Below are positions 55,217-64,000 of a stretch of DNA of 64,000 nt, piece by piece. Position numbers and translations under genes: made by a program. The notes under the pieces are model-generated. The model did not search any database, was not told the DNA's origin, and saw nothing but the letters and a program-made list of their open reading frames with translations. Origin of the DNA: an uncultured Chitinophagaceae bacterium (GTDB taxonomy: Bacteria; Bacteroidota; Bacteroidia; Chitinophagales; Chitinophagaceae); the NCBI GenBank assembly GCA_937919945.1, contig CALESY010000119.1, positions 31,386 through 95,385 of the forward strand, read 5' to 3'. Each line of letters begins with the position of its first letter. The stretch's first letter is position 1.

Positions 55217-56030
55217 AATGCAAATGCTCCGCACTAACTGCCCTACCAAAGAAAACAGATGCGTGTGCATCAAAATCCTTTACATCGTCTGTTGTGTAAA
55301 ATTTCATTTGGGCGTTTTTGCTTAGTCGGTTATCCATATCTGTGTGGCGATGCAGGTAGTCGGCAAGGCTGTTGGCAACAATATCGCCCTGCGCTATTAC
55401 ATTAATGCCGGCAGGTAGGTGCTTTTTTATCTTATCCGTCAGCAACGGGTAGTGAGTGCACGCCAGCAGTATGGTATCTGTTTGCGGTGCATCCTGCATC
55501 AATTGATCGAGGTATTTTTTTACAAAGAAATCAGCCCCATCACTATTATACTCGCCATACTCAACTATTGGCACCCACATGGGGCAAGCCATTTGGTGCA
55601 CCCGCACATCCGGGAAGAATTTACCGATTTCTATTTCATAAGAACCTGAGTTGATCGTACCGCGCGTACCTAATACAGCTATATGTTTTGTTTTGGTATA
55701 GTTGCCTATTACCTCTGCAGTTGGGCGTATCACACCCAGCACACGTTTGTGGTCGTCTATCTTCGGCAGGTCTTCTTGTTGTATGGTGCGGAGTGCTTTG
55801 GCACTGGCAGTATTGCAGGCAAGTATCACCAGTTCGCATCCCTGCGCAAAAAACCACTGCACACATTGCAGCGTGTATTCGTGTACCGTTTCGTAGCTAC
55901 GGTTGCCATAGGGAGCGCGCCCGTTATCGCCCAGATATATATAGTCGTACTGTGGCAGGCGCGCAGCTATAGACTTAAACACCGTCAGCCCGCCATAACC
56001 ACTATCGAATATACCAATGGGAGATTGCAT
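55212..56030 (-). CDS. murI: glutamate racemase
   Basis: A 272-residue MurI. IGIFDSGYGGL carries the first active-site acid; the two catalytic cysteines are C72 (ACNTASA) and C191 (ACTHYP). It makes D-glutamate for peptidoglycan. I chose the ATG at 56030 (MQSPIGIFDSG); the open frame runs 11 codons further up, but family proteins start here. Single gene. Confidence 0.93.
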   Translation of the reverse strand: MQSPIGIFDSGYGGLTVFKSIAARLPQYDYIYLGDNGRAPYGNRSYETVHEYTLQCVQWFFAQGCELVILACNTASAKALRTIQQEDLPKIDDHKRVLGVIRPTAEVIGNYTKTKHIAVLGTRGTINSGSYEIEIGKFFPDVRVHQMACPMWVPIVEYGEYNSDGADFFVKKYLDQLMQDAPQTDTILLACTHYPLLTDKIKKHLPAGINVIAQGDIVANSLADYLHRHTDMDNRLSKNAQMKFYTTDDVKDFDAHASVFFGRAVSAEHLHL

Positions 56031-56080
56031 GGGGTAAAGATAATGTATGCTCATATCTGTCAATACAAAATTTGCACCAT

Positions 56081-57325
56081 TTATTTCCAGCTACGCCTAT
56101 TCCTACTCAAGCAAATCCTTACATCCAATGATGTTGCAAAACCACTAAACATGATAGAATAATAACGATCCCTTACTCTGCGCGACGCACTGATAAAACC
56201 TATATAGGTAGTGATGAAACCTACACCAATTGTGTTTGTAAAATATTTTACTGCATTGCCCTCAATGTGATAATATGGCAAAATACCGAAGTCGCTACTG
56301 CCATCTGCCCGCAAACCGCCGCCTGCATACAACGCTACTCTGAATTTTTGCGGAGATGCAGGATTTTTCATGTAATGCAGGCCTGTAACAAAAGTACCGT
56401 GTTGCCCTCTGCCATCATAGGTATGTGAACTGTCTTTGGCGCTAAAAACTGTACCACCAAACCTTGCGCCAACAGATAATTTAATATTATGTGCAGTTTT
56501 ACGGTTTAATATATCAAATCCGCCTTGTATGATATAGCCCGTATTGATTGCTGTAAGATTTTTTCCGTAACGCTGCTCTTCTGCAGAAACAAAAGGGAAT
56601 AGAACTCCCCCTGATAATGATGCTTCAAGGTATGTAACACGTTTACGCTCTTTGCTTTTTGCTTGTTTGTATGGGCGCATTTTTTCATTATTTTCTATGA
56701 TATTATTAATACGATTTCTTGTATTGGATGAAACATCTTTTACAGAAGGGAGTAAGACACGGGCATCTGCCTGTACGGCATATACACCGTTAACTGCACC
56801 AAGACCACCAAATATTTTTGAGGCAGAGGCGCCAATAGAATATCGTTTATTAAAAGCTAATCCTACATAGGCAGATGTATATATGTGTATTAGTTCGTCA
56901 TACTCATTATAAAAATTAGTACCCCAAAAAGGTCCCGCGTACATCGCTAAACGTAACGTAGTACTGCTGCTAGTGGGGATTTTGTAATGTACACCTATTG
57001 GTGCTGCAGCCATTAACCATAGATTGTTGGAAATATTACGTGAAGTATCAATTTTACCATATTGTTTTACATCGTATCTTTCTTCATTTACATGAATACT
57101 ATAACCCATAAGATGTATACCATACGATAGAGAAAACTGCTTGGAGACATTTCCTAATAAATCGGCTGAAAGGCTGTATGCTTGCCGGTCTTTCGTTTTG
57201 TAATTTATACTTTGTGATTTTTTGATAGTAGTAAATAATGGTCCTCCGCTAATGCCTAACTCTACGCCAGGTTGGCCATTTGTATATAATGATATTGATA
57301 GCAGCATAAGGGTTAACAAGCGCAT
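56081..57325 (-). CDS. outer-membrane protein of unknown function
   Basis: A 414-residue secreted protein: signal peptide MRLLTLMLLSISLYTNG, then glycine- and tyrosine-rich strands with amphipathic pattern (GISGGPLFTTIKKSQ; LAMYAGPFWGTNFYNEYDEL; RVALYAGGGLRADGSSDFG). Two similar halves of about 200 residues are seen, joined by a basic helix-rich linker (NENNEKMRPYKQAKSKERKR-type, about 220-245). I assign no family. The ATG at 57325 is chosen over one 16 codons upstream because it starts the signal peptide. It is 50 bp ahead of murI in the same direction. Confidence 0.68.
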   Translation of the reverse strand: MRLLTLMLLSISLYTNGQPGVELGISGGPLFTTIKKSQSINYKTKDRQAYSLSADLLGNVSKQFSLSYGIHLMGYSIHVNEERYDVKQYGKIDTSRNISNNLWLMAAAPIGVHYKIPTSSSTTLRLAMYAGPFWGTNFYNEYDELIHIYTSAYVGLAFNKRYSIGASASKIFGGLGAVNGVYAVQADARVLLPSVKDVSSNTRNRINNIIENNEKMRPYKQAKSKERKRVTYLEASLSGGVLFPFVSAEEQRYGKNLTAINTGYIIQGGFDILNRKTAHNIKLSVGARFGGTVFSAKDSSHTYDGRGQHGTFVTGLHYMKNPASPQKFRVALYAGGGLRADGSSDFGILPYYHIEGNAVKYFTNTIGVGFITTYIGFISASRRVRDRYYSIMFSGFATSLDVRICLSRNRRSWK

Positions 57326-57557
57326 TAAATTAAGTTTTAGGTATAGAACAATAATTGACAAAGCAAGCATCATGCCAAATGTTTGAAACGAAAAATCTGC
57401 AATAACTAAAAAGAGCCCGTAAATACAGGCTCAGCAGTTTTATCTTTATCGTAATATCAGCATAAACCTATTAAGGTTTTCATAAATACTTGTCATGGCA
57501 TGGTAGAAACGTAGCGTAAGTGTTATTTATACAGTAAATTTGCATCATACTTTACTT

Positions 57558-58589
57558 ATGAGTGACGTTGCTACAACACCCGTGCTGACAGCTAAAGACT
57601 TTGCTACCGACCAGGAAGTGCGTTGGTGCCCCGGTTGCGGAGATTATTCTATACTGAAACAGGTACAAACCATCCTGCCGCAAACTGGCATACCACGCGA
57701 AAATATCGTTATCATATCGGGCATCGGTTGCAGCAGCCGTTTTCCGTATTACATGAACACGTTTGGCATGCACAGCATACACGGGCGTGCTACTGCAATA
57801 GCCAGCGGGTTGAAAGCTACCCGCCCCGAACTGAGCGTGTGGATTGTAACGGGCGATGGCGACGGACTGAGCATAGGCGGCAACCATACCATCCACCTGC
57901 TACGCAGGAATTTTGATGTCAACATCCTACTGTTCAACAACCAGATATACGGACTGACGAAAGGACAATATTCACCTACATCCGAAGAAAATAAAGTAAC
58001 CAAATCTACCCCGTTTGGTAGTATAGACCATCCATTCAATCCGCTTGCGTTGGCAATGGGTGCAGATGCCAGTTTTATAGCGCGTACTATGGACCGCGAC
58101 CCCAAGCACCTGCAACAGATGTTACTCCGTAGCAATGCGCATCACGGCGCATCGTTTCTGGAGATATACCAAAACTGCAACATCTTCAACGATGGCGCAT
58201 TCGAGATATTTACAGAAAAAGGCAGCAAGATGGAAGAGTGCCTCTTCCTTGAACAAGGACAACCATTGCTGTATGGTGCCAATAAAGACAAGGGCATCAA
58301 GCTGGATGGCTACAAACCACAATTGGTAAACATGGCAGACGGACACAGTGCCACCGACTTGTGGATACACGACGAAAAAGATTTCTTCAAAGCACAAATA
58401 CTCACCCGTTTCTTTGACAATCCTGCAACGGCAGGTCATTATCCACGTCCGTTTGGTGTGTTCTACGAAAACGACCGCCCAACGTATGAGGATGCCATGA
58501 AACTGCAATTGGAAGATGCTATAGCCACAAAAGGTAAAGGCAATCTTGATAAATTGCTGGAAGGCAGAGAAACGTGGGTGATTGAGTAG
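57558..58589 (+). CDS. 2-oxoacid:ferredoxin oxidoreductase beta subunit
   Basis: A 343-residue TPP-binding beta subunit (KorB/OforB). VRWCPGCGDYSIL has the conserved cysteine pair, GIGCSSRFPYYMNTFGMHSI the GC..R motif, and GDGDGLSIGGNH the TPP motif. It oxidises a 2-oxoacid to acyl-CoA with ferredoxin. The alpha/gamma subunit, normally just upstream, is not in this window: the preceding gene is on the other strand. A TAAATTTG box (57535-57542) 15 bp before the ATG indicates its own promoter. I chose the ATG at 57558. Confidence 0.87.
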   Translation: MSDVATTPVLTAKDFATDQEVRWCPGCGDYSILKQVQTILPQTGIPRENIVIISGIGCSSRFPYYMNTFGMHSIHGRATAIASGLKATRPELSVWIVTGDGDGLSIGGNHTIHLLRRNFDVNILLFNNQIYGLTKGQYSPTSEENKVTKSTPFGSIDHPFNPLALAMGADASFIARTMDRDPKHLQQMLLRSNAHHGASFLEIYQNCNIFNDGAFEIFTEKGSKMEECLFLEQGQPLLYGANKDKGIKLDGYKPQLVNMADGHSATDLWIHDEKDFFKAQILTRFFDNPATAGHYPRPFGVFYENDRPTYEDAMKLQLEDAIATKGKGNLDKLLEGRETWVIE

Positions 58590-58675
58590 TTTATATGTTG
58601 AATGATTGATTAGTTGACAGGTTCGCGTCTATTTGATACTTTCACTAATTAACAAGTCAACCAATCAACTGAACA

Positions 58676-60178
58676 TTGGCTTCTTTAAAAAAACTAGCTG
58701 GGCAAACAATGTGGTATGGTGTCAGCACCATAGCAGCACGTATGCTTACTTTTTTGCTTACACCTTATCTGGCATACACCCTTACGGGTGAGGACGGCAG
58801 GTTTGTAATAGGTCAGTACGGGTATCTCTATTCACTATTCCCCATTATGAACGTGCTCTATACTTACGGTATGGAAACGTCCTTTTTCCGTTTCAGTAAA
58901 ACGGAAGATAGCAAGCAGTTGTACAATACGCAGACAAGTGCTATGTTGTTTACAACATTGTTATTCTCATTTTGCCTGTTTCTTTTCAAAGAGCAGGTGG
59001 CAGACATAGCACAGTTAGGCATACATACCGAATATGTTGGCTGGTGCGCAGCTATCATTGGTTTGGATGCATTGTCTGCATTGCCTTTTGCAAAACTCCG
59101 TAACGAAAACCGTCCGCGGGTATATGCATTTACTAAAGTAGCGGGTATAGTTATTTTCGTTGTAACGATTGTATTCCTGTTCAGTTTTGGTGAGGGTTTG
59201 GCAAATACCAATCCGCAAGGATGGTTTGCACAATGGTATGACAGGCATTACGGTATTGGCTTCATACTCTACGCCAATTTGTTGCAGGCAGCTATTACAT
59301 TGTTATTGCTTTATAAAGGTTGGAAGCATTATCAACCACGTATAGACAAAGCAATATTGCAAAAGGTTTTAGTCTATGGATTCCCGATATTGATAACCGG
59401 TTTCGCAGGTGTAATAAACGACAGCATCAACAGGTATATGTTTATACAGCTGAATCCGGCAAACGATATAGAAAATGTAAAAGCTATCGGCTCTTTTACC
59501 ATGGCCGTACGCCTTGCCACGCTCATCAACCTGACGATACAGGCATTTAAAATGGCGGCAGAGCCATTTTTCTTTTCTATATCGGGCGATAAAGATGCGC
59601 GCCCAACTTATGCACGGGTGATGAAGTGGTTTGTGATACTAATGGCATTGATGTTCCTGAATGTGATGCTATACCTTGATGTGTGGAAGCTGTTTATAGG
59701 TGAGCATATTCAGGCTGTACACCTTGTACCTGTAATGCTGATGTACTACATATTCCTCGGTATTTATTACAACCTAACGGTATGGTACAAGCTGACAGAT
59801 AAAACATACTTCGGTACCTATATTATGGTGATAGGCTCTGCTGTTACTATTATTTTCAACTGGTTGCTTATACCTGTATGGGGCTATAATGCCTGTGCTT
59901 GGGGTACGCTTGTTTGCTATGGCGTGATGATGTTTTTGTGTTTTACATGGGGGCAGAAGTATTACCCTATACCGTATGATGTAAGGGGTATGGTAAAACA
60001 CCTTTTTGTAATGCTGCTGGTATATGCTGTACAAGCTATACTGAGCAAATACATAGATAGTGTTGCTGTACGTATACTAACAGGTACGGTACTCTTTGCA
60101 ACATACTTGTTCTACATCTTCAAGCAAGAGAAAACGGAACTGAAATCTTTTCCTGTAATTGGTAAATACATTCGTTAG
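58676..60178 (+). CDS. polysaccharide flippase (Wzx/MurJ-like)
   Basis: A 500-residue membrane protein with 12-14 helices. The N-terminus reads MASLKKLAGQTMWYGVSTIA from a TTG start; this matches other Bacteroidota oligosaccharide flippases (SSLKKLAGQT), so TTG rather than a later ATG (58709) is preferred. It would flip lipid-linked sugars across the membrane, perhaps for the surface locus at 1-13673, though it lies far away. The 86-bp gap before it holds an inverted repeat. Its end overlaps the AraC-like gene by 4 bp. Confidence 0.82.
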   Translation: MASLKKLAGQTMWYGVSTIAARMLTFLLTPYLAYTLTGEDGRFVIGQYGYLYSLFPIMNVLYTYGMETSFFRFSKTEDSKQLYNTQTSAMLFTTLLFSFCLFLFKEQVADIAQLGIHTEYVGWCAAIIGLDALSALPFAKLRNENRPRVYAFTKVAGIVIFVVTIVFLFSFGEGLANTNPQGWFAQWYDRHYGIGFILYANLLQAAITLLLLYKGWKHYQPRIDKAILQKVLVYGFPILITGFAGVINDSINRYMFIQLNPANDIENVKAIGSFTMAVRLATLINLTIQAFKMAAEPFFFSISGDKDARPTYARVMKWFVILMALMFLNVMLYLDVWKLFIGEHIQAVHLVPVMLMYYIFLGIYYNLTVWYKLTDKTYFGTYIMVIGSAVTIIFNWLLIPVWGYNACAWGTLVCYGVMMFLCFTWGQKYYPIPYDVRGMVKHLFVMLLVYAVQAILSKYIDSVAVRILTGTVLFATYLFYIFKQEKTELKSFPVIGKYIR

Positions 60179-61038
60179 GCCAGCAACTCACAAGGCTTCA
60201 TGCCTGTAGCTTTTTTGAAAGCAGTGCTGAAGTGAGATATGCTGCTGAAGCCGAGTGTATTGGCAACGTCTGAAACAGATAGCCCTTGTTGTTGCAACAT
60301 TTCTTTCGCTTTGCTGATGCGTAAGTCTTGTGTGTATTCGTGGATGGTTTTACCAGTCAGTGCTTTAAAGCCTTTTTTCAGGTAACACTCATTCATAGCC
60401 ACTTTACGAGAAAGCTCCTTAATCGTCAACGGATTATCGAAGTGCAGCTCTACTACTTGGCGCGCCATCATTATCTTTTCACGCTCGCTATCATATGCCA
60501 GAAAACGACAAGCGGGTACAGGGCAAACTGTAAATGGTAATGTAATACACTCCAGCGCGCGGCGTAGCAACGCTGTTATCACTTCTTTTTGTTGCAGTGT
60601 TTGTGTAAATGCAGTAGGGGCTTTGGGTTCTTTTATCTGATGCAGCAGAGCGGTAGATTGTGAGCAAAGTGCAAACTGCTGTTCTGTAACCTGGTCGAAG
60701 CGGAAAGGCTGTTCTGTTTCCAGCAGCGACAAGGGATATTGTTCAAAATATGTGGGCTTAAATTCTATCCAAACGACTTCTGCTTCGGCAGGGTTGGTTT
60801 GGTATTGCAGGTATAGCAGTTGCAGGCAATACTGTCCGTCAGAAATCGGGAAGAGGTTGAGCCTTGCATGTTCATCAGGCCAGTTGCCTTCTTCAAAGTT
60901 CACTACTATTTGTTCGGCATGTATATCCCTGTGTTCCAGCAACTTATCGCGGCTTACAACACGTGCTTGCTGCCCTAGAATACGCTCTATGGGTGCAGAC
61001 GCTGTATTACTAACAGATATAGTGTTGGTTTTACTCAT
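60175..61038 (-). CDS. AraC-family transcriptional regulator
   Basis: A 287-residue regulator. The N-terminal 180 residues are a sensor-like domain with no match I can name. The C-terminal AraC/XylS domain holds two HTHs at about 190-285 (LTIKELSRKVAMNECYLKKG; GLSVSDVANTLGFSSISHFS then TAFKKATGMKP). It stands alone and is divergent from the DUF4394 gene by 111 bp, which might be its target. Confidence 0.85.
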   Translation of the reverse strand: MSKTNTISVSNTASAPIERILGQQARVVSRDKLLEHRDIHAEQIVVNFEEGNWPDEHARLNLFPISDGQYCLQLLYLQYQTNPAEAEVVWIEFKPTYFEQYPLSLLETEQPFRFDQVTEQQFALCSQSTALLHQIKEPKAPTAFTQTLQQKEVITALLRRALECITLPFTVCPVPACRFLAYDSEREKIMMARQVVELHFDNPLTIKELSRKVAMNECYLKKGFKALTGKTIHEYTQDLRISKAKEMLQQQGLSVSDVANTLGFSSISHFSTAFKKATGMKPCELLA

Positions 61039-61149
61039 TGCCTCAGAGATTGCAAAGATAGGGGTTATGAAAATAACACTCGCTGCTATACAAAGAGTAT
61101 GCTAAAACCAAAACATGTTATGCTTCGTATCTGCCTTAAACAGAATATT

Positions 61150-63048
61150 ATGAAGAAGTTATTACTATGTGCAACATTGGCTCTTATGGCCTTAAATAAT
61201 GCCTTTGCACAGAAATTGGTGGGCATTACACAAGACAATAAAGTATTTACGATGGCCAGCTCAAGTGCGCCAAGTACCACTACTACACCCATTGCTATAA
61301 CGGGCATGACGGCAGGACAAACTGTGGCAGGTATTGATTACAGGCCTGCAACAGGCGAACTGTATATGCTGGGCTACAACAACACAACAATGGAGGCTCA
61401 GTTATATACCCTGAATGCTACTACGGGCGCGGCTACTGTCATCAACAGCACACCTGTTATGCTGAATCTGGGTAATAACATGGCTATCAGCTTCGATTTC
61501 AACCCTACAGTAGACAGGATACGTGTTGTTGGTGCTAACAAAAAGAACTATCGCCTGCACCCTGTAACAGGTGCTATTGCTGCTACGGATGCCGACCTTG
61601 CTTATGCAGTGGGCGATATAAATGCGGCAGCAAGTGCAGCCATCGGTGCATGCGCATATACTAATAGCTACATCGGCTCTACCGTAACTACTTTGTACAA
61701 CTACGATATGAGCCTGAATGTGCTTACAACACAAATACCTCCTAATAACGGCACACTGAACACTATTGGGGCAAGTGGTATAATTGTAAATAATGTTACC
61801 AAGTCTATAGACATGGATATCTACATGGACCCTGTAAGCGTTAGCAACATGGCATACCTTGCTGCCAATACAGGTGCAAATGTTAATGATAATCTCTACA
61901 CCATCAACCTGACAACAGGTATGGTGACGAGCGTTGGCATGATAGGCGGCGGGCTGGATGTAAAAAACATAGCTGTAGAAATAGACAGGACATTGCCTGC
62001 TATTACCGGTAAAATGGTATATGCATTACAGGGTAGTGCGCTTATCTCCTTTGATAGTGATAACCCGAAATTCATCCGTAGTATGTTGGCTATTACCGGT
62101 ATAACAGCAGGACAGTCAATTGTTGGTATAGACTTCCGCCCAAAAAACGGTGTACTATATTTACTAGCCTACAATCAAAGTGTTATGGAATATCAGTTAT
62201 ATACACTAAGTACCAATACAGGTGCAGCAACTGCGGTAAACACTTCACCAATAGCTATCAACCTCGGTGCATCCAATCAGGTCGCGTTCGACTTCAACCC
62301 AGTAGCTGACCGCATACGTGTAATAGCACGAGCTAATGGTATGAACTACAGGCTGAATCCGGACAACGGAACAATAGCTGCTACTGATACCACTGTAGCC
62401 TATATTTCCGGAGATGTCAACGCAGGTAAAATGCCTAAAATCGGTGCTTGTGGTTATACAAACAGTTATATGAATGCTACAACTACTGAGTTATTTGCGC
62501 TGGACGATTCATTGGGAGCCTTTATAAAAGTAAACTCCCCCAACGGCGGCACACTAAGTACCATCATGGGTAGCTTACACACTGTAAACATGGCAGATAT
62601 GACGAGCGATATAGATTTCTTCTACGACTCTGTAAGTATGAGCAATAAAGGATATGTTGCTGTAAACATTGCAGGTGCGTTAAATGATAAACTGTACAGC
62701 ATCACTACATCAGGCAGCATGACGTTAATTGCAGATATAGGACTTGGATTACCTATTTCGGATATAGCAGTAGAACCACAATACAAAAACAGCGGCACAG
62801 GCATAGCCAACATTACATCGTTGCCGGTGTTTGAGATGTACCCCAACCCGGCTAAAGATGAACTGTATATAAATGTAACGGGCAACAACAAAACAGTACA
62901 GGTATATGATGTAACAGGTAAGGAACTGAAACGTGCAAAGCTGACAGGAAACAGGCTATACACAGGCGATTTGCAAACAGGTGTTTACTTCATTCGCCTG
63001 ACGGCAGATGGACAGGCATACGCCACACAACGTTTGGTAAAAGAATAA
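61150..63048 (+). CDS. DUF4394 protein with two repeats and T9SS tail
   Basis: A 632-residue secreted protein. Signal peptide MKKLLLCATLALMALNNAFA then two DUF4394 domains (about 22-290 and 305-575), each with GQTVAGIDYRPATGELYMLG-like blades and FDFNPTVDRIRVV, followed by a T9SS sorting domain: FEMYPNPAKDELYINVTG, then LQTGVYFIRLTADGQ and RLVKE. DUF4394 has a beta-propeller look and no known enzyme activity. I chose the ATG at 61150 because it opens the signal peptide. A terminator follows 27 bp past the stop. Confidence 0.83.
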   Translation: MKKLLLCATLALMALNNAFAQKLVGITQDNKVFTMASSSAPSTTTTPIAITGMTAGQTVAGIDYRPATGELYMLGYNNTTMEAQLYTLNATTGAATVINSTPVMLNLGNNMAISFDFNPTVDRIRVVGANKKNYRLHPVTGAIAATDADLAYAVGDINAAASAAIGACAYTNSYIGSTVTTLYNYDMSLNVLTTQIPPNNGTLNTIGASGIIVNNVTKSIDMDIYMDPVSVSNMAYLAANTGANVNDNLYTINLTTGMVTSVGMIGGGLDVKNIAVEIDRTLPAITGKMVYALQGSALISFDSDNPKFIRSMLAITGITAGQSIVGIDFRPKNGVLYLLAYNQSVMEYQLYTLSTNTGAATAVNTSPIAINLGASNQVAFDFNPVADRIRVIARANGMNYRLNPDNGTIAATDTTVAYISGDVNAGKMPKIGACGYTNSYMNATTTELFALDDSLGAFIKVNSPNGGTLSTIMGSLHTVNMADMTSDIDFFYDSVSMSNKGYVAVNIAGALNDKLYSITTSGSMTLIADIGLGLPISDIAVEPQYKNSGTGIANITSLPVFEMYPNPAKDELYINVTGNNKTVQVYDVTGKELKRAKLTGNRLYTGDLQTGVYFIRLTADGQAYATQRLVKE

Positions 63049-63069
63049 AGAGCGGCATAGGTGGTTTTT

Positions 63070-63106
63070 TGGAGAAGGGCTTGCTGTTATGGCAAGCCCT
63101 TTCTGT
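63070..63106 (+). terminator. intrinsic terminator after the DUF4394 gene
   Basis: AAGGGCTTGC, loop TGTTATG, GCAAGCCCTT (63075-63084 and 63092-63101) followed by a short T-rich tail. Confidence 0.78.
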
Positions 63107-63139
63107 TATAAACGCTACAGTAGCCTATACCCTTGGTAG

Positions 63140-63304
63140 CAAGATGAATCTCAGATAAGGGTATTTAAAGGCGTGGAAGAAGAGTTTAAAAAACAAGGGC
63201 TAATGCCTGAGAACCTGCTGGTACACAACATCACCCTGGTCACATCAGTAAAGAACACTATTAAAACAAAATATAGCTTAATAATCTATTCCCATCGACC
63301 ATAA
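63140..63304 (+). pseudogene. possible gene remnant
   Basis: A 54-codon open frame with no start at its 5' end: DESQIRVFKGVEEEFKKQGL, then MPENLLVHNITLVTSVKN. It has the composition of a real protein C-terminus and codon use like the neighbours. I do not recognise it. It overlaps the 3' end of the gene on the other strand by 27 bp. Confidence 0.3.
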
Positions 63305-64000
63305 TGATTTTAGATAGAGTAACTTCTCTAAACCTATAATTAGTACACAGGTTGATGCCGATAACAATAGAAATTTACCGAATGTTGTTAGCCATCTTTG
63401 CTTGTAAAAGTTCTTCATAGCTATCAGCAGATAGGTCGCATAGCCTGCGATTACTGCGCCTATTACAAAAGGAATAAATCTATCATTTATAGAATAGTAT
63501 TTATTGCTGACCACTATAAATAGTAGCAAAAGAATAAAGGCAACTGTATAGCAATGCAATGAAAAAATAGCATGAGATACATAGTAGTAAGTTTTTCTCT
63601 TACGGAAATAAAGCAAGTACAAGAAGAACGAAAATATAGGAAGTGATATGAAGAATATTTTTGAGATAGAATGCTTGAAGCTATCTTCCACACTACCATA
63701 AAAGTTATACGGATCGAGACTATAGGCTGCTCCGATAGCTATTTCTCTTTTTCGTAAAAAGCGTTCCCAAAAATTGTGTTTGAGGCTGTCAGGCAAACTG
63801 TTTTGTACAGAATCATAATATTTTTGACCTAAAAGAGATACGGAGTCCGTGTACATGTAAGGTATCTTTTCCCCTTCTACCTGTACTTCACCAACTAAAT
63901 TAAGTTCAAGGCCAGTAGCCCTGCTAAATTCATCAATAGTACGTGTCGTAGAATCAATAACGTGTGTGATTTTAGGGTGTGTTTGTTTCAGATATTTGGG
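63278..64000 (-). CDS. DUF3667-like membrane protein (partial)
   Basis: A 240-residue C-terminal part; the frame is open to the window edge, so the start is outside. The visible start is polar (about 90 residues), then four membrane helices, with KIFFISLPIFSFFLYLLYFR and YYYVSHAIFSLHCYTVAFIL resembling the C-terminal half of DUF3667 proteins. Function unknown. The first ATG inside the frame (63856) is not the true start. Confidence 0.65.
   Translation of the reverse strand, partial: PKYLKQTHPKITHVIDSTTRTIDEFSRATGLELNLVGEVQVEGEKIPYMYTDSVSLLGQKYYDSVQNSLPDSLKHNFWERFLRKREIAIGAAYSLDPYNFYGSVEDSFKHSISKIFFISLPIFSFFLYLLYFRKRKTYYYVSHAIFSLHCYTVAFILLLLFIVVSNKYYSINDRFIPFVIGAVIAGYATYLLIAMKNFYKQRWLTTFGKFLLLSASTCVLIIGLEKLLYLKSLWSMGIDY

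Overview
The window looks like chromosome of a Bacteroidota bacterium, probably of the Chitinophagales/Chitinophagaceae type. The signs are three proteins with C-terminal type IX secretion (T9SS) sorting tails, a fused CcoN-CcoO cbb3 oxidase, a Bacteroidota-type UpxY antiterminator, DUF4836 and DUF3127 proteins, and -7 promoter boxes of the TAnnTTTG kind. No phage, IS element, CRISPR array or rRNA was seen. One tRNA (His, GTG) is present.

Region 1 (1-13673, all minus strand) is a capsule/exopolysaccharide locus. In transcription order it holds a PHP-type tyrosine phosphatase, a sugar epimerase and LegC-like aminotransferase pair, a CBS-fused sugar nucleotidyltransferase, a possible 41-residue gene, a winged-helix/nucleotidyltransferase protein, UpxY, a second epimerase and aminotransferase, an AsnB-type amidotransferase, an O-acetyltransferase, a WbpG-type amidotransferase with its HisH glutaminase, a glycosyltransferase and the start of a Wzz/GumC chain-length protein that leaves the window. 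The genes imply an amino- or amidino-sugar in the polymer. A 27-bp direct repeat brackets the epimerase/LegC pair.

Region 2 (13981-26101, minus) is a microaerobic respiration locus: ccoS, ccoNO, ccoQ-like, ccoP, ccoG, ccoH and a SafE-like protein; ccoI with an unknown cysteine-rich partner; an Fnr-like regulator; and a CstB-like persulfide dioxygenase/rhodanese. Three FNR-like palindromes sit in front of three transcription units here, and two of them lie at distances that fit class I and class II activation.

Region 3 (26247-49775) is mostly housekeeping and envelope genes: a PLP decarboxylase, a MoxR-like ATPase, arfB, purN, an Hsp15-like protein, lipoproteins, a DUF3127 protein with an SSB-like tail, a response regulator and histidine kinase, tRNA-His, an outer-membrane barrel, RNase Z, a STAS protein, clpC, a frameshifted adhesin-like T9SS protein, gpmI, an SGNH hydrolase and only the N-terminal half of carB.

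Region 4 (49776-64000) has a LamG-T9SS protein flanked by two copies of an ~80-bp element, a decayed Imm32-like immunity gene hidden in a gap of about 510 bp, a divergent cyanophycinase/cyanophycin synthetase pair, murI, an outer-membrane protein, an orphan 2-oxoacid:ferredoxin oxidoreductase beta subunit, a flippase, an AraC regulator, a DUF4394-T9SS protein and a partial DUF3667-like membrane protein.

Most genes are ordinary for the group. The observations most worth following are the FNR-like regulon, the half-length CarB, the repeat-bracketed sugar module, the decayed immunity gene and the small in-operon gene. No clearly new multi-gene system was found.
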